From Treponema sp. (GTDB taxonomy: Bacteria; Spirochaetota; Spirochaetia; Treponematales; Breznakiellaceae): a stretch of DNA of 64,000 bases. The notes beneath the pieces were generated by a model. That model made no database searches and was not told the DNA's origin. It worked only from the letters and a program-made list of their open reading frames with translations. How positions within the stretch are numbered: the first letter of the stretch is position 1; each line of letters opens with the position of its first letter. The stretch spans positions 28,617-92,616 of the forward strand of contig JAIRKH010000083.1 in NCBI GenBank assembly GCA_031260245.1, in the 5' to 3' direction. This document shows, piece after piece, positions 15,676-23,653 of the stretch. A program made the translations under genes and the position numbers.

Positions 15676-18630
15676 GTGTTTCTTAAAAGTCTTGACATAT
15701 TCGGATTTAAGTCATTTGCGGACCGTACTAGAATCGAATTTTCCGGGGGTATAAGCGCCTTACTCGGACCAAACGGGTGCGGCAAATCAAACGTGGTAGA
15801 CGCCATAAAGTGGGTTTTAGGCGAACAGAAGTCGACGGCTATGCGCGCCGAAAAAATGGAAGACGTCATCTTCAACGGCGCCGAAAGCAGAAAGCCGTTG
15901 AATGTCGCCGAAGTAACCCTCACTATTGCAAACGAAGCGAGTCTCCTCCCCATAGACGCGCCTGAGGTACAAATCAAACGCAGACTCTTTCGGTCTGGAG
16001 ATAGCGAATACTTCATCAACTCGCAAAGCGTCAAATTGAAGGATGTACGCGAGCTTTTTTGGGGGACAGGCGTGGGAAAAGCCGCATATTCCGTCATGGA
16101 ACAAGGCAAGATTGACCAAATTTTGTCCTCGAAGCCTGATGAAAGGCGCTATTTGTTTGAAGAAGCCGCTGGAATCACCAAATTCAAGGTACAAGGCCGC
16201 GAGGCGGATCAGAAAATCGCCAGAACAGAGGAAAATATGCGGCAGGTACAGGGCATTTTAGGAGAAGTCCATCGCGCTTACGACAGCCTCAAGGTTCAGT
16301 CGGACAAAACCGTCAAGTACCGCGCTCTGAAAGACGACATCTTTCGTCTCGAAGTTAACATTCAGCTCCTTCGCCTTAAACAGTTCAAGAACGACAAAGA
16401 CGAGCGTTCTGAAAACCTGCGGCGGCGCGCCGAGGAACGGGATACGCTCAAAGCGGAACTTGACGCAATCAACAAAGCGCTTGAAGAAAGCATGGACGCT
16501 GTGAATTCTATGGAGACGAGACTCGTCGAGTATCAGAAGGAAATCATGAAACTCGCGGTTGAAAAGAACGCTAAAGAGAAGGAAGTCCGCCTTTACGCGG
16601 AACAGCGAAACGAAAGCAAGGTGAAAATCGCGCAAGACGAGACGCAAGAACGGCAGGTTGAGACAAAGATCGAGGAATTGATTGAGGACGCCGAAGAACA
16701 GGACGGCGCTGTACGGGATTTTCGCAAGAAAACCGCGTCTATAGAGGATAACATCCACTCTTTTGAAGGAAATATCGCGCTAGCTGGCTCGCAGGTCAAG
16801 GAAAACGATCGGCTCATCCATCAGAAAGAGGCGGAAATCAAGAAGTTCGGGCAAGAAATCTCCAGCCTTGAGAAGGAATTGGAGAAAATAACCGACGATA
16901 TCGTTGCCGCGTTGGATAAAGGCTTGAAGGACGCAGGCTATTCGGCGGTCGAGCGGCGGACAAGTGAAGCCGCTCTGCTGGAGACGTTTGCGCGAATTGA
17001 GACCGCGCTTAACGGCAGAGAAACCCTTACCAAGGACTTGGCGGATATGGTAGAACGGGGGCAGGAGACCGGAACTTCGCCCCTTTTTGAGGAATTCCAA
17101 CGTGTAACCGTAGGAATTGCGGCCGCTTTGTCTGAAATTTCGGCGAATATGGCAAAGGTACGAAGCCTTTTTGACAATTATCGGCTGTCTACGCCCGCGT
17201 TTCTGGACGATTTCCTCGCTCCTCAGGGAATTATCACCAAAAAGCGAATGTTGGACGCGAAAATTCGAGATGCGAAGGACGGCGTGGAACAGTCGCGGGC
17301 GCGTATTGCGAATCTGGGAGCGGAAAACGCGGACTTGAGTGTGAAAATAGGCGAATACCGCGCTACTCTACAGGATTTACGAGTGAGTCAAGCGCGTATG
17401 ACCGCTCAAGCTCACGCGGCCGAGGCACAGGCGCGGCTCATCCGAAGGGAGCTTGCGGGACAAGAGTCCCGCCTCAGGACCATACGGGACGATCTCTTCC
17501 TCACGCGCAAACGCTTTGACGAAATCTCTGAGCGCATTTCAGACACGGAGCAGGAATTAGCGGAAATTGAAAAGGAAGGGGTCAGACTCACGAAGGAATT
17601 AGAGGATCTGGAAGCCGATTTGAAAAAGCGCAACGCCGACGTTTTCGGCGCTCAAGACACGATAAGAAAGAAAACCGCTGATCTTTCGCGGTCCCAATCC
17701 GTAATGGAAAAGATACATCTTGAACTAGCGCAATCCGAGACGGAAATTAAGAACATCGCGGAGAATTTTCGGGAAACCTACTCCCGCGACATCGGCGAGT
17801 TTGAGGAGAGTATGTTTGAAATCGTAGAGTCTGCGCCTGTTTTACGGGAAAAGCTCGCGAAGGCGCGAAATTCACTTAAAAATCTAGGCGCGGTGAACCT
17901 TATGGCGCCGGAGGAATTCGCCGAAACCAAGGAGAGGTTTGATTTTTTGTCTAATCAGTTGGCGGATTTGACCAAGGCGCGGGACGACCTTAAAAACATC
18001 GCGGCGGAAATCCGCGCGGAATCGTCCCAAATTTTCCTTGGGGTTTACAACAGAATCAAGGGAAACTTCCATAATATGTTCCGCCGCCTCTTCGGCGGCG
18101 GACGAGCGGAGCTACGACTCGTTGACCCAAATCACGTTTTAGAATCGGGCATTGAGATTTTCGCTCGGCCCCCGGGCAAGAAGCTTGAAAACATAAGCCT
18201 GCTCTCCGGAGGCGAGAAATCCATGACCGCGGTCGCCTTACTCTTTGCAACCTATATCGTGAAGCCTTCACCCTTCTGCCTTTTGGACGAAATTGACGCG
18301 GCGCTTGACGAGGCTAATGTGAGCCGTTTTGTACAAGTCTTGCGGGAATTCGGGAGCGCGAGTCAGTTTATCGTCATCACCCACAACAAAAAGACGATGA
18401 TAGGCGCAGGCGCTCTGCTTGGCGTGAGCATGGAAGAATCCGGCGTTACAAAGATAATCTCAGTGCGTCTGGAGAACCGAGGCGAAACCACGCCGCCGCC
18501 TGTCGAAGACTTCATCTACGAGGACGTAGAATTCGAGGACGGACGAGAACTCCCTAAAGACGTGAACGACTCCGCTTTAGTAAAGGAAGAGGTTTTGCGT
18601 CCGGTGCGCGGAAAAACAGTTTCTATTTAG
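15676..18630 (+). CDS. smc: Chromosome segregation ATPase Smc
   Basis: Smc forms the bacterial condensin that organises the chromosome. The N-terminus FLKSLDIFGFKSFADRT is the family hallmark. The Walker A GPNGCGKSN (about 31-39), the signature LSGGEKSMTAVALLFA, and the Walker B PFCLLDEIDAALDEAN near the C-terminus are intact. Two long coiled coils (about 160-415 and 530-740) join the heads. At about 984 residues the protein is shorter than the usual 1150-1200, and the middle (about 415-520) lacks the glycine-rich hinge pattern I would expect. I chose the GTG at 15676 over the ORF-track ATG at 15661 because the latter lies inside a promoter -10 and homologues begin with FLK. Confidence 0.9.
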   Translation: MFLKSLDIFGFKSFADRTRIEFSGGISALLGPNGCGKSNVVDAIKWVLGEQKSTAMRAEKMEDVIFNGAESRKPLNVAEVTLTIANEASLLPIDAPEVQIKRRLFRSGDSEYFINSQSVKLKDVRELFWGTGVGKAAYSVMEQGKIDQILSSKPDERRYLFEEAAGITKFKVQGREADQKIARTEENMRQVQGILGEVHRAYDSLKVQSDKTVKYRALKDDIFRLEVNIQLLRLKQFKNDKDERSENLRRRAEERDTLKAELDAINKALEESMDAVNSMETRLVEYQKEIMKLAVEKNAKEKEVRLYAEQRNESKVKIAQDETQERQVETKIEELIEDAEEQDGAVRDFRKKTASIEDNIHSFEGNIALAGSQVKENDRLIHQKEAEIKKFGQEISSLEKELEKITDDIVAALDKGLKDAGYSAVERRTSEAALLETFARIETALNGRETLTKDLADMVERGQETGTSPLFEEFQRVTVGIAAALSEISANMAKVRSLFDNYRLSTPAFLDDFLAPQGIITKKRMLDAKIRDAKDGVEQSRARIANLGAENADLSVKIGEYRATLQDLRVSQARMTAQAHAAEAQARLIRRELAGQESRLRTIRDDLFLTRKRFDEISERISDTEQELAEIEKEGVRLTKELEDLEADLKKRNADVFGAQDTIRKKTADLSRSQSVMEKIHLELAQSETEIKNIAENFRETYSRDIGEFEESMFEIVESAPVLREKLAKARNSLKNLGAVNLMAPEEFAETKERFDFLSNQLADLTKARDDLKNIAAEIRAESSQIFLGVYNRIKGNFHNMFRRLFGGGRAELRLVDPNHVLESGIEIFARPPGKKLENISLLSGGEKSMTAVALLFATYIVKPSPFCLLDEIDAALDEANVSRFVQVLREFGSASQFIVITHNKKTMIGAGALLGVSMEESGVTKIISVRLENRGETTPPPVEDFIYEDVEFEDGRELPKDVNDSALVKEEVLRPVRGKTVSI

Positions 18631-18897
18631 GGATAGGGAATACCTGCGCGCGTCTATGGGCTTGTTTGTCTGGTATCTAACCCAACAAAGCTAATGCCTG
18701 CCATTCCGGTAAAATAATCATTGATTGCCATTTTTCCGCCGATAGCGCCCGCCAATCGGGTAACCGCTTTGCTGGAAGAATAGTTATGGTTACGGGAATA
18801 AGGCGCGGTTACCTACCAACACTGCTTAACATTTGAAATATTTTTGCTGATTTTCTCAATTACAAGACTTTTATGCGAAGTTGTCGCTGTTTTACAA
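18631..18897. other. Intergenic region with a cassette remnant
   Basis: No gene is seen between smc and the radical SAM gene. The segment TTTGTCTGGTATCTAA (18665-18680) also occurs in the C-tract cassette E1 near 20365-20380, but here no C tract follows. It may be a decayed piece of the same repeat. The region nearest the radical SAM gene is AT-rich. Confidence 0.5.
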
Positions 18898-19773
18898 TTA
18901 TGTCCATTCTGTAATACTTCGTTTTGAAATTTCCCACTCCATTCCATTAAGAATAGATCCTTTTATATTACAATACTTACAAAATGGGATTGGTTTACTT
19001 AAAAAACAAGCAATTTCCGCAGTATCTTTCGCTTCATATATATTTATGTAATCATCCTTTGTTACTTTAAGATCACAATTAAAATATTTATTGAAATGCC
19101 GTATATTCGGAACCACGGAACAAGGATATAATCTCCCATTCTGTAATTGAATACACGCATTGGATTTAAAGCATAACTTGAAATTATCTTCTATATCTTG
19201 TTCCCCTTGTATATCCAATACATCTTTACGCATGGTATTCGTTCTTTCATGCGGGCAATATATTTTTACATTATGTTCTTCCGCCTTAGCTTTTATGGCA
19301 TTAATATCGATATTTATAGGATACCAGCTAACATGAATAGAAACTCTGTTTTTACAGCATAGTTCCCAAAATTCTTCCGTTTGTTTTAATAACAATGTAC
19401 CGTTAGTAAGTATATTTATAAATTCATAATCAAACAACTTTCCAATTATTTTTATCACATCGACAATTTGAGGATGAAGCAAAGGTTCGCCACCTAATAA
19501 AGCAACTCCATGAATTTGCCTGTCCGACAATCTTGATAGACGTTCACAATCCATTTCAAATCCAGAAATATTTAAATATTCTTTTTCAGCAATTGGGGAA
19601 AAATGACTACAGCCTTTGCAAGCCAAATTACAATGTTCTGTAAGATGAACCTCAAAATACAATTTTGTTCTTGGTTGTAACCTTTTATTTGATAAGATTT
19701 TTCGCCGAAATAGTAAGATATCTTTTGGAATTATTGTTTTTATAATATCCTTAAAACCATTGTAAAAATCCAT
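18898..19773 (-). CDS. Radical SAM protein with SPASM-like C-terminus
   Basis: This 291-residue protein has the radical SAM cluster motif CNLACKGC (CxxxCxxC) in LTEHCNLACKGCSHFSP. The glycine-rich LLGGEPLLHPQ follows, and additional cysteines (CFKSNACIQ...CSVVP...CKYC) suggest an auxiliary Fe-S cluster of the SPASM/twitch type. Such enzymes modify peptides, proteins or small molecules; the substrate is not evident. The ATG at 19773 is chosen over the ORF-track start because GGAGG precedes it. The gene is strikingly AT-rich compared with the neighbours, which suggests horizontal transfer. It is downstream of the broken paralogue and cassette E1 on the same strand. Confidence 0.85.
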   Translation of the reverse strand: MDFYNGFKDIIKTIIPKDILLFRRKILSNKRLQPRTKLYFEVHLTEHCNLACKGCSHFSPIAEKEYLNISGFEMDCERLSRLSDRQIHGVALLGGEPLLHPQIVDVIKIIGKLFDYEFINILTNGTLLLKQTEEFWELCCKNRVSIHVSWYPINIDINAIKAKAEEHNVKIYCPHERTNTMRKDVLDIQGEQDIEDNFKLCFKSNACIQLQNGRLYPCSVVPNIRHFNKYFNCDLKVTKDDYINIYEAKDTAEIACFLSKPIPFCKYCNIKGSILNGMEWEISKRSITEWT

Positions 19774-19852
19774 TTGAACCTCCAAAACATTTTGTGAAAA
19801 TTGCCTCAAAAATTTTTCCAATCCATTCAGCGGGCATTTCACATAACTACGA

Positions 19853-19893
19853 ATATACGAACCATTTCGTATATCCCACAGCCAACGGCTGTG
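19853..19893. repeat. Two adjacent hairpins upstream of the radical SAM gene
   Basis: ATATACGAA-CCAT-TTCGTATAT (19853-19874) and CACAGCC-AAC-GGCTGTG (19877-19893) are perfect stem-loops in tandem. They lie between the broken paralogue and the radical SAM gene. They may be a processing site or terminator for the minus-strand transcript, but neither has a clear U-run. Confidence 0.5.
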
Positions 19894-19923
19894 TACACAA
19901 TAATACTGCGCGCACTACAGCCG

Positions 19924-20256
19924 TTATATCAGCGCCGCCGTAACGGCGGTGGCTAATAATCCACAAAAACGCCTGGCTCCGAAAGTGTCTGACACGCCCC
20001 AGGCGGTACGAACCGCCGCGGTCATGTACGCCAGCCAATTCCGACACATCGCCAAGATAGCTGTCCGAGTTCCCGGCGTCCACTCTTTGTCATATCCCGC
20101 TCCTTTATTCATTACAACAAATGACTCTACAGTTTTGAATTTTGACTCGTTAGTTGTAACTAACGCTACACGCGCCGTTACGTCGCGTCCCGCCCAGACT
20201 CCGTAACAGGAAGCGGCGCAAGACTTCGGCGGCGTTATTATTAATTGCCATAACAA
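19924..20256 (-). pseudogene. Truncated paralogue of the 61013 family
   Basis: The part EWTPGTRTAILAMCRNWLAY...AVRTAWGVSD aligns well with the start of the 238-residue protein at 61013 (DWMPAARAAILAMCWNWLTY...LRALFGVPD). The expected start, ATG after AAAGGAG, is one base out of frame with this body, so a single-base indel separates start and body. After GVSD the similarity stops exactly at a REP-I palindrome (GTGTCAGACAC, 19985-19995), and the protein ends 20 or so residues later in unrelated sequence. I infer a copy truncated by REP insertion or recombination. The upstream cassette E1 was probably its promoter. Confidence 0.7.
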
Positions 20257-20376
20257 TCTTCTGGTAAACGATATAAATAGAGAAAAACCGCAGTCTTCTC
20301 GACAACGAGAGACATCTGCTTTTCCTGAAAGGATATGAGAATAACCGGCGTGTCAGCGGGTTTGTCTGTCTGGTAT

Positions 20377-20484
20377 CTAATGAATACGGGGGGGGGGGGA
20401 CATCAGCTCGGACTGCGGGTGGCTCGCTCCAACACGCTGTATCCCGAGTCGACTATAGTTAGCTTTTCTTTGTCGTTTCTGCAT
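20377..20484 (-). CDS. Cassette E1 leader peptide with C12 tract
   Basis: A short frame of 35 residues starts at the ATG 20482-20484 (MQKRQRKANYSRLG...) and ends ...MSPPPRIH right after a run of 12 C. The ATG is about 6 nt after the -10, so it would be leaderless. The architecture matches E2 (60474) and E3 (54519). With 11 or 13 C the frame would stay open for about 45 codons or more. No homology to known proteins is recognised, and expression is unproven. Confidence 0.4.
   Translation of the reverse strand: MQKRQRKANYSRLGIQRVGASHPQSELMSPPPRIH
20388..20399. repeat. G12 homopolymer (C12 on minus strand), cassette E1
   Basis: Twelve G in a row occupy the leader frame of E1. The flanking bases TATCTAATGAATAC resemble those beside the E2 tract (TATCTAATGAATTCTAC). 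Tracts of this length are prone to slipped-strand changes and to sequencing error. Confidence 0.9.
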
Positions 20485-20490
20485 AGGAAT

Positions 20491-20519
20491 ATAATTACTC
20501 AAAAAATAAGAATTGTCAA
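20491..20519 (-). promoter_or_regulatory. Cassette E1 promoter (minus strand)
   Basis: On the minus strand TTGACA (20519-20514) is followed after 17 nt by AATTAT (20496-20491). The block TTTTTTACAAAAAACCGCTTGACAATTCT is nearly identical to the promoter of E2 (60425-60448), which shows common origin. The ATG of the leader is 6 nt after the -10. Confidence 0.6.
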
Positions 20520-20739
20520 GCGGTTTTTTGTAAAAAAGCAACGAACGGGAAACGGCGTCTGACGCCGTGCGCCGATTCAATTCACGTATAGATACCAACG
20601 CCTCTTCGCATAGACGCTTTTCGTCAACGCATCGTTTCGCTATATTACCGGGTGTCAGACACATTCGCTCAAACAACGCCTCGTTATGAAGTCGTCCAAC
20701 AGACGAAGTCTGACTGTAGCATAGATTCGCAAAGACCGT

Positions 20740-20745
20740 TATACT
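20740..20745 (+). promoter_or_regulatory. Candidate -10 (TATACT) close to tmk start
   Basis: TATACT ends 7 nt before the tmk ATG at 20753, so a transcript would begin at the start codon. No convincing -35 is seen. Confidence 0.35.
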
Positions 20746-20752
20746 ATATAGA

Positions 20753-21343
20753 ATGGAAATCGTTAAAAGGTTTATAGTATTTGAAGGCGTAGATGGAAGC
20801 GGAACCAGCACACAACTCGAATTGCTAAACGGTGAGCCCGGCGTGTGGACGACCTGCGAGCCGACAGACGGACCCATCGGACGCCTCATCAGAAGCGCTC
20901 TTCGCGGGAAAACGACATTGCGCCCAGAGACGCTTGCGTTACTCTTCGCGGCCGATAGAACCGAGCATCTATTCGCAAAGGACGGCGTCATAGAACGCTG
21001 TAGTCGAGGCGAAACCGTCGTTTCCGATAGGTACACGCTTTCGTCGATGGTTTATCAAGGCGTTTTATGCGGGGACTTGCCGTTCAATCTTAACAAGGAC
21101 TTCCCTCTGCCGGAACTGCTTTTCTTTTTTGATATAGACCCGCGTATAGCGGCGCAACGCATGGAAAGCCGTCCTGTCCGTGAAATTTACGAGTATATCG
21201 AATTTCAAGAACTCGTGCGCGATCGTTACAAGACTCTGGCGCCCCAATGGCGGCAAAAAGGCGTCCGCGTCGCCGTCATAGATGCGTCAGAGCCAATAGC
21301 AATCGTGGCAAGGGAAATAATGCGGGAAATCGACGCGCTCTAA
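20753..21343 (+). CDS. tmk: Thymidylate kinase
   Basis: The enzyme phosphorylates dTMP to dTDP for DNA synthesis. The 196 residues contain the P-loop at about 12-20, the DR(Y/H) motif VVSDRYTLSSMVYQG, and FFFDIDPRIAAQRM, all typical of Tmk. The P-loop reads EGVDGSGTST: the nearly invariant Walker A lysine is a threonine (about residue 18). From memory, some spirochaete Tmk proteins share this G-T change, so the gene is probably functional. It lies alone at the edge of the repeat-rich island, with luxS about 120 bp downstream in the same direction. Confidence 0.88.
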   Translation: MEIVKRFIVFEGVDGSGTSTQLELLNGEPGVWTTCEPTDGPIGRLIRSALRGKTTLRPETLALLFAADRTEHLFAKDGVIERCSRGETVVSDRYTLSSMVYQGVLCGDLPFNLNKDFPLPELLFFFDIDPRIAAQRMESRPVREIYEYIEFQELVRDRYKTLAPQWRQKGVRVAVIDASEPIAIVAREIMREIDAL

Positions 21344-21467
21344 AAAGAATAATGACAAAACCGACGTTTTTGTATTGCCTTTTTTACGGCTTTATGCTAG
21401 TATAAAAACTAAGAGTGAATGTTAGAACATCTTTTAAAGGACGCCGCATTCTCTTGAGGAGATATTT

Positions 21468-21944
21468 ATGGAAAAAATAGCAAGTTTTCAAATTGACCAT
21501 ACACGCTTACTTCCAGGCGTCTACGTGTCCCGCCAGGACACTTTCGGCGAGACTATGCTCACAACCTTTGACCTGCGATTCAAGGCGCCGAATCGCGAGC
21601 CTGTTATGGATATGCCGGTGATGCATACCCTTGAACATCTAGTCGCCACATACCTCCGTTCCCGCGCTGAGTGGGGAAAACGGGTCGTTTATGTGGGACC
21701 AATGGGTTGTAGGACGGGTATGTATATTATATTTGAAGGGAAACTTAGTTCCGCCGACGTCTTGCTCCTCCTTGTGGAGACGTTTGATTGGCTTTTGAGT
21801 TTTGAAGGAACGATTCCGGGCGCGGCGCCTGAAGACTGCGGAAATTGGCGCGAACACAATCTCGATATGACCAAATTCGAGGCGAAACGTTATGTGGAAA
21901 TATTGAAACGCGCGGGTAAGGAAAATCTGAACTACCCGGAATGA
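21468..21944 (+). CDS. luxS: S-ribosylhomocysteine lyase LuxS
   Basis: LuxS cleaves S-ribosylhomocysteine to homocysteine and DPD, the AI-2 precursor, in the activated methyl cycle. The 158 residues are the usual length. The zinc ligands are seen in HTLEHL (His about 53 and 57) and in CGNW (Cys about 124). The catalytic cysteine is in GCRTGMY (about 81). AGGAG precedes the ATG. A possible promoter (TTGCCT, then TAGTAT after 17 nt) lies upstream. No pfs gene is next to it, although a purine nucleoside phosphorylase occurs at 50200. Confidence 0.96.
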   Translation: MEKIASFQIDHTRLLPGVYVSRQDTFGETMLTTFDLRFKAPNREPVMDMPVMHTLEHLVATYLRSRAEWGKRVVYVGPMGCRTGMYIIFEGKLSSADVLLLLVETFDWLLSFEGTIPGAAPEDCGNWREHNLDMTKFEAKRYVEILKRAGKENLNYPE

Positions 21945-22029
21945 TTAGCAATTTTAAAGATAAGTTTTCAAAGGACGATAACTACTCGTTATTCGCCCTC
22001 CTGTTTCCCAAGTTTTTTGCATGAATATC

Positions 22030-22058
22030 TTGTATAACTTATTTAAGTAGTGTATAAT
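22030..22058 (+). promoter_or_regulatory. Sigma-70 promoter for the small TPR gene
   Basis: TTGTAT (22030-22035), a 17-nt spacer and TATAAT (22053-22058) lie 21 nt before the ATG at 22080. Because the promoter overlaps the ORF-track start (22050), it shows that the true start is the later ATG. Confidence 0.7.
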
Positions 22059-22079
22059 GTCTATCTAGTAGGATTAAGT

Positions 22080-22403
22080 ATGGCAGATTATAGAAAAGTA
22101 TTTCAAGAACAAGAAGTCGCCTTCATTAAGACTAGTCAACAACTGCCCATTACCAGCGCACAGAAGGTCATTCTCAACCGTAAAGGAAACGTTTTGTTTA
22201 ACGAAGGAAATATTGAAGGAGCAAAGCGGGTTTTCCTGACGACTGGTTATTCAGACGGGCTTTCCCGAATCGGCGATTATTATAAGAGTCAGGGGAAGTT
22301 ATTGGACGCTCTTCGTATGTACTGGAGGGCGCCGGACCGAAACAAAGCTGAAATTATTATTGTACAGCTTTCTGCCGTTATAAAAAACCTCATTGATAAT
22401 TAG
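22080..22403 (+). CDS. Small TPR-like protein of unknown function
   Basis: This 107-residue protein (MADYRKVFQEQEVAFIKTSQ...) has helix pairs such as RKGNVLFNEGNIEGAKRVFLTT and IGDYYKSQGKLLDALRMYWRA that look like TPR-type repeats. It has no signal peptide. The start at 22080 is chosen because a promoter -10 and GGAT ribosome-binding site precede it; the ORF-track start at 22050 lies within the promoter. It is followed 17 nt later by a larger TPR gene, so both are probably one operon. Confidence 0.75.
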   Translation: MADYRKVFQEQEVAFIKTSQQLPITSAQKVILNRKGNVLFNEGNIEGAKRVFLTTGYSDGLSRIGDYYKSQGKLLDALRMYWRAPDRNKAEIIIVQLSAVIKNLIDN

Positions 22404-22420
22404 GAGGATTTCTAAAAAAT

Positions 22421-23566
22421 ATGGAAGGGACAAATTTCATAGACGACTTATTCAAAAAATACGATATAGCGGACTCGCATAACGAAAACCATGAACTAGC
22501 GGAGATTTCGGAGCTATCTAAAAAAGGCTATCAGCTCTTAAAAGAAAACAAGATATTTGAGGCGGTGGATTGCTTTGAAAAGATTATTCTTATTGATGAA
22601 TACAACAACTATGCGCTGGTAGGAATGGGAGACGCCTTTCGCAAGAAAGGTTCATTCCGCGAGGCCGTCATCTTTTATCAACGTTGCCTTGTTCACCATC
22701 CGGGCAACAATTACGCCCTATTCGGGCTGGCCGACTGTTATAAAGCTCTCAATCAGTTCCACAAAGCCATAGAGATTTGGGAACAGTACCTCGTTCATGA
22801 TGAAAGAAACATCACGGTTCTGACTCGCGTGGCGGACGCGTACCGTAAAATCAAAAATTTCAAACATTCTAAAGCCGTTTACCTACGGGTGCTTGAGATG
22901 GAAAGCGATAATCCCTACGCCATCATCGGTTTGGGACACCTCCATTATGACTTCAAGGAATATACAGACGCGCTTTATTTTTGGAAGAAAATGCTCCTTA
23001 CGGCTGATTACTCAACCATTGACATCCGCGTGCTCACCTCTATAGGGAATTGTTACCGTAAACTGAAGACCTTTGACGAAGGCGTCATATATTTTGAGAA
23101 AGCCCTTGAACGGGACCCCTATAACTTCTATGCGCTTTTTGGAATGGCGGATTGCTACCGAGGCATGAATATGCCTCTCAAATCTCTCGAATACTGGAAC
23201 CGCATCATTGACCAGGATCCGCGTAACAAGGTGATTCTGACCCGCGCCGGAGACGCATACCGGACTCTCGAAGATTACGACAAGGCAGTAGAATACTACG
23301 AGAGGGCGATCAACATTGAATTCGACACTTATGCGGTGCTGGGCTTGGCTATGGTGGCGAAAGCCCGCGGCAGATTCTCGGACGCCATAGAATCCCTCTG
23401 CCGACTCATACAGCAGGACCCGAAGAATTACCGCCTTTACCTCGAATTAGCTGACTGTTTCGTCAGAATCAACGAAAAAAATAGAGCCATAGAGTTGCTT
23501 GAAGACTTCCAAAAGATGGGAGGGCGTAACCCCGCGATCGCGGAATTCCTGGAAAAGATAAAGTAG
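22421..23566 (+). CDS. Tetratricopeptide repeat protein
   Basis: This 381-residue cytoplasmic protein has at least eight consecutive TPR units of about 34-36 residues (for example YALVGMGDAFRKKGSFREAVIFYQRCL, YALFGLADCYKALNQFHKAIEIWEQYL and YAIIGLGHLHYDFKEYTDALYFW). There is no signal peptide. The repeats form a superhelical scaffold for protein binding; the partner is unknown. AGGAGG upstream supports the start. It forms a unit with the small TPR gene upstream, and rlmN follows after about 90 bp. Confidence 0.85.
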   Translation: MEGTNFIDDLFKKYDIADSHNENHELAEISELSKKGYQLLKENKIFEAVDCFEKIILIDEYNNYALVGMGDAFRKKGSFREAVIFYQRCLVHHPGNNYALFGLADCYKALNQFHKAIEIWEQYLVHDERNITVLTRVADAYRKIKNFKHSKAVYLRVLEMESDNPYAIIGLGHLHYDFKEYTDALYFWKKMLLTADYSTIDIRVLTSIGNCYRKLKTFDEGVIYFEKALERDPYNFYALFGMADCYRGMNMPLKSLEYWNRIIDQDPRNKVILTRAGDAYRTLEDYDKAVEYYERAINIEFDTYAVLGLAMVAKARGRFSDAIESLCRLIQQDPKNYRLYLELADCFVRINEKNRAIELLEDFQKMGGRNPAIAEFLEKIK

Positions 23567-23653
23567 AAGATTGAAGATAGGGAGAAACCTCTCATGCTAT
23601 TAAACGTCGAAGACTGTTTAAGCTGTTTTCAAAGACAAGACCGCTTTTAAAGA

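Larger units (their letters stand above)
20257..20752. other. Intergenic region carrying cassette E1 and a REP-I site
   Basis: On the minus strand this gap contains the E1 promoter, leader peptide and C12 tract (listed separately). A GCGGTTTTT arm near 20284-20292 can pair with CAAACCCGC near the tract. A perfect REP-I palindrome lies at 20652-20662 and a related GGCGTCTGACGCC at 20555-20567. The final bases before tmk hold TATACT (20740-20745). Confidence 0.6.

Noticed and set aside
20377-21036. 219-residue minus-strand ORF covering E1 and part of tmk
   Set aside because: Most of it is antisense to tmk. Only its last 35 codons, after the E1 promoter, are kept as the leader peptide candidate.
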